Part shown: positions 9,302-17,035 of the stretch, piece after piece
How positions within the stretch are numbered: the first letter of the stretch is position 1
Layout: the number at the start of each line of letters is the position of its first letter
Assembly: GCA_001048675.1 (NCBI GenBank)
Contig: CCKK01000024.1
Coordinates: 1-64,000, forward strand
From: Vibrio diabolicus
Lineage (GTDB): Bacteria; Pseudomonadota; Gammaproteobacteria; Enterobacterales; Vibrionaceae
Direction: 5' to 3'
DNA: 64,000 bases
Made by a program: the position numbers and the translations under genes
Notes under the pieces: model-generated
Seen by the model: only the letters and a program-made list of their open reading frames with translations
Told to the model about the DNA's origin: nothing
Database searches by the model: none

Positions 9302-9926
9302 GATCACCCCCCATACGATACTTACCGTCTGCGATTAGCCCCGTTTTTGCCTTGAACAATCCCATTGCGCGCGAGGCCATTCCTGGCTCTTTCTTGGGCT
9401 TACGTAACAGGCCAAACAAGCTCTTAAGCGTTACCGTGTCGCCGATACTGTCTTGTGTAGCTGCATAGACCACAAACATGAGCGCGTAGGTATCAGGGCG
9501 CAGTTCTGACCAGTCAATGTTGTACGTTGGTTTACCATCCGTTCCCCGTACTTCTTCTACGATGGATGGCGACACTTCGAAGCGGCCACCAGCGTTAGGC
9601 GGGTAGGTGATAGCGTTTAGGGATGTGAGATAGTTATAGGCTTCCATTGCCGACACAATGATCGGTCTGCCTTTTGCGTCCAGCTCGGACAGGCGAACGG
9701 CGCGCCCATACTTCGAAAAGTAGGGCGTAACCTCGTCCACCAGCACAATAAAACCGCCTTTTTTGAGCTTTTCTAACTTCTCGGGCAAAGTCAGCTTAAG
9801 GCTCATCAATGAGCGCTCTAATTGTTGGCATTCGATGATATGGAGTTGACCATCATCTACACCAGCAAGCATAAGTCGTGGCTGGCCAGATGATAGAGTA
9901 AGTACAGCTATGCGCGTTCGTGCCAT
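9294..9926 (-). CDS. hypothetical protein, first gene of the 9.9-7.3 kb operon
   Basis: 210 residues, not recognised. Start ATG 9926 has GAGG eight bases upstream. The sequence is a soluble alpha/beta type (KGGFIVLVDEVTPYFSKYG, DTYALMFVVYAATQDS) with no transmembrane segment. It heads four tightly overlapping leftward genes separated from ref by a hairpin at 9976-10015. Confidence 0.6.
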   Translation of the reverse strand: MARTRIAVLTLSSGQPRLMLAGVDDGQLHIIECQQLERSLMSLKLTLPEKLEKLKKGGFIVLVDEVTPYFSKYGRAVRLSELDAKGRPIIVSAMEAYNYLTSLNAITYPPNAGGRFEVSPSIVEEVRGTDGKPTYNIDWSELRPDTYALMFVVYAATQDSIGDTVTLKSLFGLLRKPKKEPGMASRAMGLFKAKTGLIADGKYRMGGDHE

Positions 9927-9975
9927 GTTGTGACCTCTAAGCGCGCTTTTTAAGATGGGGAGTCTTGGTCAGTTT

Positions 9976-10015
9976 AACACCATTAACCAAGATTTTTAGC
10001 CCTGTTAATGGTGTT
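9976..10015. repeat. 12-bp perfect inverted repeat between ref and the following operon
   Basis: AACACCATTAAC (9976-9987) and GTTAATGGTGTT (10004-10015), 16-base loop. It follows the stop of ref but has no T-run in either direction, so it is either a processing hairpin or an operator for the operon starting at 9926. Confidence 0.6.
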
Positions 10016-10023
10016 TATATTAA

Positions 10024-10629
10024 TTAATGTTCGGAATGTTTAGGGTAAATGTTTTCGAGCAATTCAAGTGGCAATCCCGCCAGATTATAGACCTTAAACA
10101 ACAGCTCTATCTCTGTACCATTGTGGATCTTCCATTGCGCTTTGCCGCCGTATTTCCCTTTTGCGTGGATAGGTATCATATCGGGATACTGAGCGCGCTT
10201 ATCCGCTTCCAGTAGCGTGTCGTGGTGATAACAACACAAGGGTAATACATACGCATGCGCCCGCTCTCCAACACGACCAAACACATGATGCAAGGAAATC
10301 ACCGGATTCTCTCGGCCATGCAGCCAACACGCAATACACGGTAAGCGACCAATGGCATCCATAATGCGCTTTTCCTCTGCCGTAGGCGTTCGACCTTTCA
10401 ATCCCTTACTGGCGATCTTTTTGGTCGGTTTCTTCGCTACAGGCTTCGCTTTTTGGCGCTCGATTTGTCGCTGGCGCTGACGCTCTTGTTGCTGTAATTG
10501 CTTTTTGAAGCGCTTCTCCCGTTCCTCGGGGTCATTCATCTTGGCGATTTGCTTTGCGCGCGCCCGTTCCATTGATTGTTTTTGCTTCTCTCGTCGTCTT
10601 TGAAGTTTCTCTGCTATTGTCAAAGCCAT
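10024..10629 (-). CDS. ref: Ref-type RecA-dependent HNH nuclease
   Basis: 201 residues from ATG 10629 (AGGTG eight bases upstream; a GTG at 10638 is possible). The first 100 residues are a basic, arginine/lysine/glutamine-rich helical arm, and the C-terminal half carries the zinc and HNH-like elements of phage P1 Ref: GRLPCIACWLHG, SLHHVFGRVG, VLPLCCYHHDT. P1 Ref cuts DNA only where RecA filaments form, enhancing recombination. The same architecture (disordered basic N-terminus plus Cys/His core) makes the assignment good. A GTTCGGAAT motif overlaps the last codons. Confidence 0.8.
   Translation of the reverse strand: MALTIAEKLQRRREKQKQSMERARAKQIAKMNDPEEREKRFKKQLQQQERQRQRQIERQKAKPVAKKPTKKIASKGLKGRTPTAEEKRIMDAIGRLPCIACWLHGRENPVISLHHVFGRVGERAHAYVLPLCCYHHDTLLEADKRAQYPDMIPIHAKGKYGGKAQWKIHNGTEIELLFKVYNLAGLPLELLENIYPKHSEH
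10029..10037 (+). promoter_or_regulatory. GTTCGGAAT-type site inside the end of ref
   Basis: Exact GTTCGGAAT. It is the only exact copy lying in a coding region (last codons of ref), and could be chance or an operator for genes to the left. Confidence 0.35.
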
Positions 10630-10736
10630 TAAAAACACCTACTATTTGTTTGCTCTTGTTTCACATTTGCTGGTGGAACATGAAAAGGCTGGTAACTCGA
10701 ATTTGCTGATTCGAACTGTTTGCTAAGGCCAGCCGC

Positions 10737-10767
10737 AAAAAAACCGCGTTTATTCGCGGTTTTTTTG
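10737..10767. terminator. bidirectional intrinsic terminator
   Basis: A-run, stem AACCGCG/CGCGGTT, 6-base loop TTTATT, then a run of seven T. It closes the PadR operon on the left strand and can also stop rightward transcription. Confidence 0.85.
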
Positions 10768-10773
10768 TACCTA

Positions 10774-10962
10774 TCAAAAGTAACTCTCAATCAAAACCCG
10801 ATGGCATGGCTTGCCGTCATCGTTACGCATCCGTTGCCCCAAACTGACGATCTTCATGAGCTTGCCCTCGTAGTCCCAAGGCTGATTTCGAGTTAAACAC
10901 TCTTTGGCTCGTTTAAGCGCTGGCGAGCCAACTAAAAGATAAACGGCTTTGCGAGGTTTCAC
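10774..10962 (-). CDS. small hypothetical protein downstream of PadR regulator
   Basis: 62 residues, basic (MKPRKAVYLLVGSPALKRAKE). It begins nine bases after the PadR gene and ends just before a terminator, so the two form an operon. No family recognised. Confidence 0.5.
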   Translation of the reverse strand: MKPRKAVYLLVGSPALKRAKECLTRNQPWDYEGKLMKIVSLGQRMRNDDGKPCHRVLIESYF

Positions 10963-10970
10963 GTAGCATT

Positions 10971-11492
10971 CTACGTAGCAATGTTTGAGGAAGTGATCAT
11001 AGATAGTGAACGTTCGGCAAACTTAAGCTCTGCTTTGCGCATATCAATATCGCGCTCTACATGCAGTGTGAAGTTGTCACAGAACACGCCTTTCTCTTTC
11101 TGGTGCGCGTTCAGCTTCTCTTTAAGTTGAGTGATTTCTTGATTGAGTTTTTCAATGTACGACTTGAAGTAAGTCTCGCTGCCGATTTCCAGCATCACCG
11201 ATGCAGGACTACGAATGATAGACAGGTCATCGCATGTAGATTCGTTGCGTAAAAGGTTAAGAACACGCTCGCCATCTTGAGTTAAGCTGTAATTCTTGCG
11301 GTCTGGTTTACCGTCTTGCGCTTCAATTTCGTGTGACACTAAACCCTTTTCGGTCATGCGACCGAGTTCGCGGTAAACTTGCTGGTGGCTAGCTTGCCAT
11401 GCGCCAGATTCAGGCATTGTTCGGTTTGTTAGGTCATAGCCTGTTTGTGTTCTCTGTTCAAGAATTGCTAGAAGTAGATTACCCAAAGTCAT
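10971..11492 (-). CDS. PadR/AphA-like transcriptional regulator
   Basis: 173 residues. The N-terminal 80 residues are a PadR winged helix: NLLLAILEQRTQTGYDLT, GAWQASHQQVYRELGRM, and the wing DGKPDRKNYSLTQDGERVL. The WQASHQQVYRELxxMxxxGLV string is nearly that of AphA, the Vibrio low-density quorum-sensing regulator. Residues about 110-160 are a predicted coiled coil (LNQEITQLKEKLNAHQKEK), the usual PadR dimer region. It likely binds DNA as a dimer, controlling phage genes or host AphA targets. Confidence in family is high, in target low. Confidence 0.85.
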   Translation of the reverse strand: MTLGNLLLAILEQRTQTGYDLTNRTMPESGAWQASHQQVYRELGRMTEKGLVSHEIEAQDGKPDRKNYSLTQDGERVLNLLRNESTCDDLSIIRSPASVMLEIGSETYFKSYIEKLNQEITQLKEKLNAHQKEKGVFCDNFTLHVERDIDMRKAELKFAERSLSMITSSNIAT

Positions 11493-11508
11493 AGTTAGTT
11501 ACCTTTTG

Positions 11509-11967
11509 TTATTGATGCCAAATTTCACCCGTATCCTCGTCAATAAATCCATGACAGAGATACTCTCTACTTGTTGAGTAATGCGTAAGTCTTCCCTTTA
11601 ACGCCTTTTTGTTGCGGTTGTGCCAGTGCTCGTATCCGGCAGTAAACGCATATTGGTTGTTGTTGTAGTCTGCATAATGCAGATCTGAGCCGTTGCGAGC
11701 CTCACTCACTCCCGCCGACCAGCTTGCTAGAAAATCGTCACGCTCATTGAGTTTGATAGCTTGTCGCTCATCATCATGCACCCCAAGTAACGTGATAATT
11801 CCTAGCCCTTGCATGCGGTCAATGACGGTCGTATCGAAATAGCCGATGTAGATTTCATCGTGCGGGATAAACTCTACTTGTAGTGGCATTTCGTAGACCG
11901 TTCCATCTAGCGGTAGAGCTTCCATAAGCTCTATGAGTAGGCTCAACTGGTTTTTTGGAATTGCCAT
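11509..11967 (-). CDS. hypothetical protein
   Basis: 152 residues, acidic to neutral, no recognised motif; the C-terminus includes SREYLCHGFIDEDTGEIWHQ. Its ATG lies inside the 3' part of the preceding leftward gene, a 113-base overlap. It ends 16 bases before the PadR start, so all may be one transcript. Confidence 0.55.
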   Translation of the reverse strand: MAIPKNQLSLLIELMEALPLDGTVYEMPLQVEFIPHDEIYIGYFDTTVIDRMQGLGIITLLGVHDDERQAIKLNERDDFLASWSAGVSEARNGSDLHYADYNNNQYAFTAGYEHWHNRNKKALKGRLTHYSTSREYLCHGFIDEDTGEIWHQ

Positions 11968-12214
11968 TGGCCAGTGCCTTGTCTAGTTGTTTAACCACAT
12001 CTGCACACATGGAAAAGCGAGGCATTTCATTTCGTATCGCTTTTTCGTCTGCGCCCTCAATAAAGGCTTTCGCCTCATCTGCACTCCCTAACACCCAACT
12101 CACACACACGTTCGCTACCGCGCCAGCGTTGCGGCTAATGGCCATCGATACTGTTGCTCCGTGGTTAGACAGGGCAATAGTGCCTTTGCTGGTATTGAAC
12201 GTTTTTATGGCCAT
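11855..12214 (-). CDS. hypothetical protein, first gene of leftward block
   Basis: 119 residues. The first 80 residues (TFNTSKGTIALSNHG, AVANVCVSWVLGSADEAKAF) look like a real soluble protein. The last 35 overlap the next gene in another frame and look less protein-like, so the natural end may be earlier or the gene may be frameshifted. It lies downstream of the first of two GTTCGGAAT sites. Confidence 0.5.
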   Translation of the reverse strand: MAIKTFNTSKGTIALSNHGATVSMAISRNAGAVANVCVSWVLGSADEAKAFIEGADEKAIRNEMPRFSMCADVVKQLDKALANGNSKKPVEPTHRAYGSSTARWNGLRNATTSRVYPAR

Positions 12215-12235
12215 TTTCTACAAATGATTAAGTGT

Positions 12236-12344
12236 GTTCGGAATTATGAATGAGACTACCACATCAAAATTAAGATATGCAATAGCTAATTTACCCCTTA
12301 ACATCAAAAAAATATATATTGATATAAGCCTGCATGTTCGGAAT
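12236..12344 (+). promoter_or_regulatory. two GTTCGGAAT sites in a divergent control region
   Basis: Exact copies at 12236-12244 and 12336-12344, 100 bp apart in the same orientation, between leftward (12214) and rightward (12417) genes. The first follows CATAAT reading left, a possible -10. The AT-rich segment between them contains TTTACC and TATATT near 12289-12318, a plausible rightward promoter. Confidence 0.65.
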
Positions 12345-12416
12345 GATAAGTTGTTACCATAATCCAAAAATGGGATTAGATTACGCCACAAGCAAACAGT
12401 CGGAGCCGTTTAAGAA

Positions 12417-12845
12417 ATGAATCTAATTCACGGATTTTGCAGCACTAACCCACTAATTAACCCTGATATGGTGCTAATGCAGAGAGGTACATACGCCCAC
12501 CAGCTAAAACGACTTTTCACTGACAGCAAACTGCGTGTTGGCCATCTTTATGAGATGAAAACGACAGCAAGTAGCAGTGTTAAGTTTTGGGATTCACTCT
12601 CTGCTTATTTTGATGAGACTACTTACAAAGCCAAAGAAAGCTACACGGATATTGATTCTCAATATCAATTTTTAACCTATCTAGCTGATGCGGTTTACTT
12701 GATTGAAAAAAAGGGCATTGATTGGGATGTCACCATCCAGTCATTGATTTTGGACGATGACCAAACGCAAGAAACCCACGATCAACAGCTACGCAATATT
12801 AGCCACCTTTTGAAGATGACAAAGCAATACGCAGAGCAGTTTTAA
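12417..12845 (+). CDS. hypothetical protein
   Basis: 142 residues, soluble, mixed helical; no recognised family. First of two genes read rightward from the divergent control region; the next begins two bases after its stop. Confidence 0.55.
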   Translation: MNLIHGFCSTNPLINPDMVLMQRGTYAHQLKRLFTDSKLRVGHLYEMKTTASSSVKFWDSLSAYFDETTYKAKESYTDIDSQYQFLTYLADAVYLIEKKGIDWDVTIQSLILDDDQTQETHDQQLRNISHLLKMTKQYAEQF

Positions 12846-12847
12846 CG

Positions 12848-13102
12848 ATGGTGACGATTTACCCATTAGACGAATTCATTAAGGCTAATTTCCGAAGCAA
12901 TTCGGAGTTTACCAGGATACATGGCGTTGTTACTGACCAGCTCAAAGAGTGGCAAGAATGCTGCAAATTGGCTCGGGATATTCGTGACGTTCGCCACCTA
13001 GTGAACGTTAACGACATTGACCCTATGAAGATGACCCAAGCGCTATGTGATGAAGTGTTGGCGGTGATTGCCAAGCTACCACGAAAAGCAAACGGCTATT
13101 AA
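12848..13102 (+). CDS. small hypothetical protein
   Basis: 84 residues. The segment FIKANFRSNSEFTRIHGVVTDQLKEW reads like a helix-turn-helix of the kind that tells a phage regulator its operator, but the resemblance is weak. It is closely coupled to the upstream gene. Confidence 0.5.
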   Translation: MVTIYPLDEFIKANFRSNSEFTRIHGVVTDQLKEWQECCKLARDIRDVRHLVNVNDIDPMKMTQALCDEVLAVIAKLPRKANGY

Positions 13103-13196
13103 CTTTCCATTGGCTGCCAGTTAGCTGGTGGCCATCCCTATCTGATTTACGGCCACTTTAGATGAACGCCAACGGATAGATGCAGTTATAAACTCT

Positions 13197-13213
13197 GGTG
13201 TATTATGTACACC
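13197..13213. promoter_or_regulatory. palindromic operator-like site overlapping a -10
   Basis: GGTGTA-TTATG-TACACC, arms of six with a five-base spacer. TATTAT inside it could be the -10 for the membrane-protein gene at 13239, so a repressor bound here would block that promoter. Confidence 0.45.
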
Positions 13214-13238
13214 CTAACTCCCCAAAAGATATACAGAA

Positions 13239-14165
13239 ATGACGCCCTACAAAACTAAACTTGCTTCGCTTTTACTGTTAGTGCCAGCTTTGGCAATGGC
13301 TAAGACTGACGTTATCGATATACCCGCAGAACAGAACCGCTCATCGTCTTACAGCTGGAAGATAGATGAGGATACGACATTGACCATATCTCGATACTGC
13401 GCCCCTGAATGGGACAAGCTCCGTATTTTCGCATCTTACAAGGAAAGCAACTGCGACAACAGCGCCTATGTTCGTAGCACTATGGCAGATGACTCAAGAA
13501 CGCGCTTTGGCCATAGCTATACCGTTACGATTAGCTATGGAGAAACGAGTGCCAAGTCTAACAATTATTGGAATACGTATAGTCGTAGAGAAAAGGAGAC
13601 GTTTGTTCGCTCGCTATCTCAAGAGTCCGATCCTGTTGTTAAGGTGAGTGGGTATGGTCAAATATCCGATGACAAGCTAATTAAACTGGATGGCCTTAAA
13701 CAAGTTAAGGTTCCAAAAGGTCTGATTGAGAGCGACCCAACATATTCAATTGTTAAGTCCGTTCGTTTGGTTGGATACCGTGATGCCTACAACGCTATTC
13801 ATGATGGCGCGAAAGCCGAGTTCAATGTTAGGTATGATGCTCAGAACCAAAGAAATGCTCTAATACTGATTATGGTTGTCATAGCGGTTCTTGGTGGAAG
13901 CTATGTGACTTGGAAGTACGTATTAAAGCCAAGTGCGAATAAGCTAAATGAAAAGCGCAAAGAAGTGGCTGATAAGCTTGAGAAAAGCAAGGTTAGAAGA
14001 ATTGCCAAAGAAGAAGCGATTCGACAGACCGTTCGTACCACAATCGAAAACGACAATGCTGCGATTACTGCACTAAAGGCTCAGATTAAAGAAGCTCTTG
14101 ATAACAATGACGCTAAGACAGCAAAAATTCTGATGGAAGCGTTAGATAAGATGGAAAACAGTTAA
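13239..14165 (+). CDS. exported, membrane-anchored hypothetical protein
   Basis: 308 residues. A Sec-type signal peptide (KTKLASLLLLVPALAMAKT, cleavage probably after AMA) is followed by a roughly 180-residue extracytoplasmic domain with four cysteines in two pairs (RYCAPEW, SNCDN), a membrane segment near 208-228 (ALILIMVVIAVLGGSYVTW) and a charged coiled-coil tail facing the cytoplasm. It could be a surface-exclusion or injection-related membrane protein, but no family is recognised. A terminator follows directly. Confidence 0.6.
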   Translation: MTPYKTKLASLLLLVPALAMAKTDVIDIPAEQNRSSSYSWKIDEDTTLTISRYCAPEWDKLRIFASYKESNCDNSAYVRSTMADDSRTRFGHSYTVTISYGETSAKSNNYWNTYSRREKETFVRSLSQESDPVVKVSGYGQISDDKLIKLDGLKQVKVPKGLIESDPTYSIVKSVRLVGYRDAYNAIHDGAKAEFNVRYDAQNQRNALILIMVVIAVLGGSYVTWKYVLKPSANKLNEKRKEVADKLEKSKVRRIAKEEAIRQTVRTTIENDNAAITALKAQIKEALDNNDAKTAKILMEALDKMENS

Positions 14166-14172
14166 CCATTAA

Positions 14173-14196
14173 GCCACCAGCACGGTGGCTTTTTTG
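14173..14196 (+). terminator. intrinsic terminator with a Chi octamer in the stem
   Basis: Stem GCCACC/GGTGGC followed by seven T. The left arm and loop contain CCACCAGC. Confidence 0.8.
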
Positions 14197-14252
14197 TGTC
14201 TAATTGGTAGTATAGGCATAATTGTATACATGGATAGAGAGCAGAGAGTTCG

Positions 14253-14792
14253 ATGAGCATTTATGAGTTCACCTTGAATATCGGCAATATCAATATCACA
14301 AACGATAACGACCTACTTGATGTATCGCGCAAACTGTATGAGGGCGCTTGCTCTGACGCTGCGGTTATGTCTGTTGATGAAATGCTATATATCGAATTTG
14401 AGCGAGAGGCAGATTCCTTTGCTCAAGCTGTAACACAAGCAATCAAGGATGTGGAGTCGGTAGATGGCTACAACTTGCAGGTTATCTCTATTGAGGGCGA
14501 CCTTGTGAGTTTGGGCGAAGCTGCGGAGTTCACCGGAGTTAAGAAAAGCACATTAGCAAAATACAAAAAGGGCACATTTGGCGGCGGCGGCTTCCCTGTG
14601 CCAGTACGCAAAGCTTCAAAGAAAGATCCTCTTTGGAGGCTTAGCGACATAGCAGATTGGCTATACCAAAAGGGCAAAGTTACTAGCGAGCTAGTAGAAC
14701 GCGCTCGTATGATGGATGTAATTAACCATCACCTAGAAACCAGATTGATGAAGAATAGCGATAAGTACGCAAACCTACTCATCAATATCTAA
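14253..14792 (+). CDS. putative HTH regulator
   Basis: 179 residues in two parts. Residues 1-75 (YEFTLNIGNINI, EGACSDAAVMSV, YIEFEREADSFAQAV) form a small alpha/beta domain repeated in the protein at 14910. From about 85, LVSLGEAAEFTGVKKSTLAKYKKG is an AlpA/MerR-like helix-turn-helix with the following WRLSDIADWLYQKG helix. It is probably a DNA-binding regulator; target unknown. Flanked by terminators on both sides, so monocistronic. Confidence 0.65.
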   Translation: MSIYEFTLNIGNINITNDNDLLDVSRKLYEGACSDAAVMSVDEMLYIEFEREADSFAQAVTQAIKDVESVDGYNLQVISIEGDLVSLGEAAEFTGVKKSTLAKYKKGTFGGGGFPVPVRKASKKDPLWRLSDIADWLYQKGKVTSELVERARMMDVINHHLETRLMKNSDKYANLLINI

Positions 14793-14831
14793 ACTAACCT
14801 AATAATACCATAAAGTAATAAAGTCTCAGTT

Positions 14832-14861
14832 GCCACCAGCGTATCGCTGGTGGCTTTTTTT
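14832..14861 (+). terminator. intrinsic terminator made of two inverted Chi octamers
   Basis: GCCACCAGCG-TAT-CGCTGGTGGC followed by seven T. Each arm holds one Chi octamer, so Chi is present on both strands. Confidence 0.9.
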
Positions 14862-14909
14862 ATGGTTGAAGCTAAAATGCCACTAATTGCTTAAAAAGAG
14901 GATTGATGA

Positions 14910-15158
14910 TTGAAAGAGTTTGATTTTGCACTGGTGGCCAAGTTCCAAGGCGATATGGACGCAGACACGCTTTGCGAGCTATCTAATGCGCTGTTTGAGG
15001 TTGGTGCTAATGATTGCACTGTATCGGCATCTGGCAGCGATATTCGTATCGAGTTCGACCGAGAAGCTGACTCATACAGTGAAGCCGTTCAAAGCGCAAT
15101 GCAGCAAGCTAATCAGGTTAGCGGCCTTACCGCGCTCAGTGTAGCCAATAGCCAATAA
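14910..15158 (+). CDS. single-domain paralogue of the N-terminus of the HTH protein at 14253
   Basis: 82 residues from a TTG start (AAGAGGA seven bases upstream; the preceding in-frame codon is TGA). EFDFALVAKFQGDMDADTL, EVGANDCTVSAS and IRIEFDREADSYSEAV match the first 75 residues of the neighbour, without the HTH part. It may dimerise with the regulator and modulate it. A Chi-palindrome terminator lies between the two genes. Confidence 0.6.
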   Translation: MKEFDFALVAKFQGDMDADTLCELSNALFEVGANDCTVSASGSDIRIEFDREADSYSEAVQSAMQQANQVSGLTALSVANSQ

Positions 15159-15171
15159 CGAGGTTGATCTT

Positions 15172-15420
15172 ATGACGACTCAATTAAAAGAGTTAGAACC
15201 ATCCGAATACTTAACCGACCAACAGACTATCCAAGCCTATATTGATGAAGCAGCAAGCACTGGTGAACCAGCGATAATCGCCGATGCCTTAGCAGTTGTT
15301 TCACAAGTTAAGGGGATGGGCAACACCTTACACCCGCGCGACAACCCTTCTTTATCGTCACTTATCGGGCTGGCCAACGTTCTAGGCATATCAGTTCGAT
15401 TAGGTATCAACATTAAATAA
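15172..15420 (+). CDS. HI1420-type antidote-like protein lacking the HTH
   Basis: 82 residues. The start matches the addiction-module antidote family (EYLTDQQTIQAYIDEAASTGEPAIIADALAVVSQVKGM) and so does the end (NPSLSSLIGLANVLGISVRLG). The roughly 20 residues between, which in the family hold the recognition helix after KGM, are reduced to NTLHPRD. No HigB/RelE-type toxin is next to it. It is probably a degenerate antitoxin without DNA binding. Good ribosome site (GAGG). Confidence 0.6.
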   Translation: MTTQLKELEPSEYLTDQQTIQAYIDEAASTGEPAIIADALAVVSQVKGMGNTLHPRDNPSLSSLIGLANVLGISVRLGINIK

Positions 15421-16024
15421 CTTATTCCAGTAGTTCGGTTGGGCCGAGTTACTGAAATAGTGCCTCGTCAGGAATCTAGTCAATTTAGTTTCACTTCTTA
15501 CAGAACAGAAACTAACCCGCCAATTACCGGCTGCGACATCGCCTACAAGAAAAAACGGCGCGACAAGATTGATGATCTTAGCAAGGTTTTCGACAGAGCG
15601 TTTAGAGAAAGTAATGGACAAGTTCAGTCTCGTCCAAGAAATGGAATAAACTGCTCAAGAAGATTAGGATTAGTCGGATAATGAGTCAGTTATCAACGTT
15701 TTACTGTGTTCTTTACCGGTGTCCACAAGGCACTACGGGTAAAGCTTAATCCGTTACCTGACATTTGGTTAATGTAGTGAGGTAGCAGACTACTTCACCG
15801 AGCTATTTCGCCTTTCAATGGTTTTTGGATTGAGCTATTAGAATGGTCTTGTTGATGAGCAAATGGCTCAAACACTGGCGATGTTCGTTAACGTACCACT
15901 CCAGAGTCAATAGTTACTATTGATAAGATAAAATACGTTAAGAAAAATTAATTATGAGTTTGGCTTTCAAAAATTTTATTTTTATTTCTTAATTTAAACC
16001 AAATTTTCTTTCTACCATTATTCT
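15421..16024. other. AT-rich non-coding stretch
   Basis: About 600 bp at the left edge of the cargo patch. Base composition falls well below that of the neighbours. A frame at 15439-15681 lacks protein-like composition and a ribosome site. No terminator or operator motif was found. Confidence 0.35.
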
Positions 16025-16174
16025 TCAAAATAAAACCTCCAAAACCACACCACTTTGGCCACTTGTTATTCTTTGAAGTAGGTCAAGTTTTGATTTCTGA
16101 CTATTTGATTTTTTCTCTCTACTGATTTTTTTATTATTAGATACATTTATTAAATCAATGATTTTATTAGACAT
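16025..16174 (-). CDS. possible 49-residue ORF behind a duplicated csp leader
   Basis: Begins ATG TCT AAT like the csp gene and has the same upstream AAGGGGCAT ribosome site, but the product is lysine/serine-rich and unlike a cold-shock protein. After a possible one-base frameshift the neighbouring frame continues to about 15950 with KWPKWCGFGGFI and a basic tail. It may be a decayed gene or a leader-fused remnant. Confidence 0.35.
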   Translation of the reverse strand: MSNKIIDLINVSNNKKISREKKSNSQKSKLDLLQRITSGQSGVVLEVLF

Positions 16175-16330
16175 ACAATGCCCCTTAATTAATGATTAGG
16201 GTGTACTGAACATGCGTTATTTTATGATATAGAATTAAGGGAGCTTACAGAGAAACTTATTAAGGATGACGCTGGGAAAACTGACTTTACACTTTTTTAT
16301 CTGAAACAACTATTGATCAGAGCTACTACT
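16141..16330 (-). repeat. duplicate of the csp promoter/leader
   Basis: About 170 bp closely matching 16558-16750: both contain GCCCCTTA, GGGTGTACTGAACAT or GGTGCACTGAACAT, GATATAGAATTAAGGGAG and TCAGAGC. This is the upstream region of the cold-shock gene, copied 417 bp away. Confidence 0.7.
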
Positions 16331-16380
16331 TCCTTACCACTGGATTAAAAGCGATAAGGAAGCTAAGTTTTGTAAGACTA

Positions 16381-16590
16381 TTACAACGTCGTTACATTTT
16401 CTGCTTGAAGCCCTTTAGGACCTTTACCTACGGTAAAAGAAACCTTGTCGCCTTCAATAAGTTTTTTAAATCCATCCCCAACGATATTACGGAAGTGAAC
16501 GAATAGGTCGTCGCCGTTATTTTGAGAAATGAAACCGAAGCCTTTAGCTTCATTAAACCACTTTACTGTACCAATTACTTGATTAGACAT
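16381..16590 (-). CDS. CspA-family cold-shock protein
   Basis: 69 residues from ATG 16590, with AAGGGG seven bases upstream; a longer in-frame start at 16626 would add residues not found in the family. Single OB-fold with TVKWFNEAKGFGFIS (RNP1 KGFGFI) and DDLFVHF (RNP2), FTVGKGPKGLQAENV at the end. Binds single-stranded RNA and DNA as an RNA chaperone. The leader is duplicated nearby. Such genes are occasional phage cargo. Confidence 0.92.
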   Translation of the reverse strand: MSNQVIGTVKWFNEAKGFGFISQNNGDDLFVHFRNIVGDGFKKLIEGDKVSFTVGKGPKGLQAENVTTL

Positions 16591-17035
16591 ATTATGCCCC
16601 TTATATAAATTAAAATTAAGGTGCACTGAACATAAGTATTATTTTAAGGATATAGAATTAAGGGAGATACAGAGAAAAACTTGCTAGGGATGACACTGGA
16701 AAACTTACTTTATATTTTTTATCTTCAAACAACTCTTCGTCAGAGCAAAATCAACTATACACGTTTCAAAAATTAAAGATAGCTTTATTTTCTCTTTTTA
16801 TACTAATAATGCACGTTACAGATCACGCAAGCGCGCCATATGAGCTGCTCTAGAATACTTTAAGTAACATTTTGACACCCAAATTGTTCCTTCTCATCCT
16901 ACTATAATCATCGAGCAACCTATATGAGTTAAAAGGCCGTTTTCTGTACCCGGTCTATCGTACTGATTTTTCCATATTAGGTCGTTTCAGCCTTCAAGGT
17001 GTTAAAGTTGGTATACTAAAACTAAATTATTATAA
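16591..17035. promoter_or_regulatory. csp leader and hlyD upstream region
   Basis: The first 160 bp are the csp leader/promoter (repeat unit 16558-16750). The remainder to the hlyD start is AT-rich with no assigned signal other than a possible rightward -10 TATACT near 17012. Confidence 0.35.

Noticed and set aside
15439..15681. Rightward frame of 80 codons after the antidote-like gene
   Set aside because: No ribosome site and non-protein-like composition; kept as non-coding.
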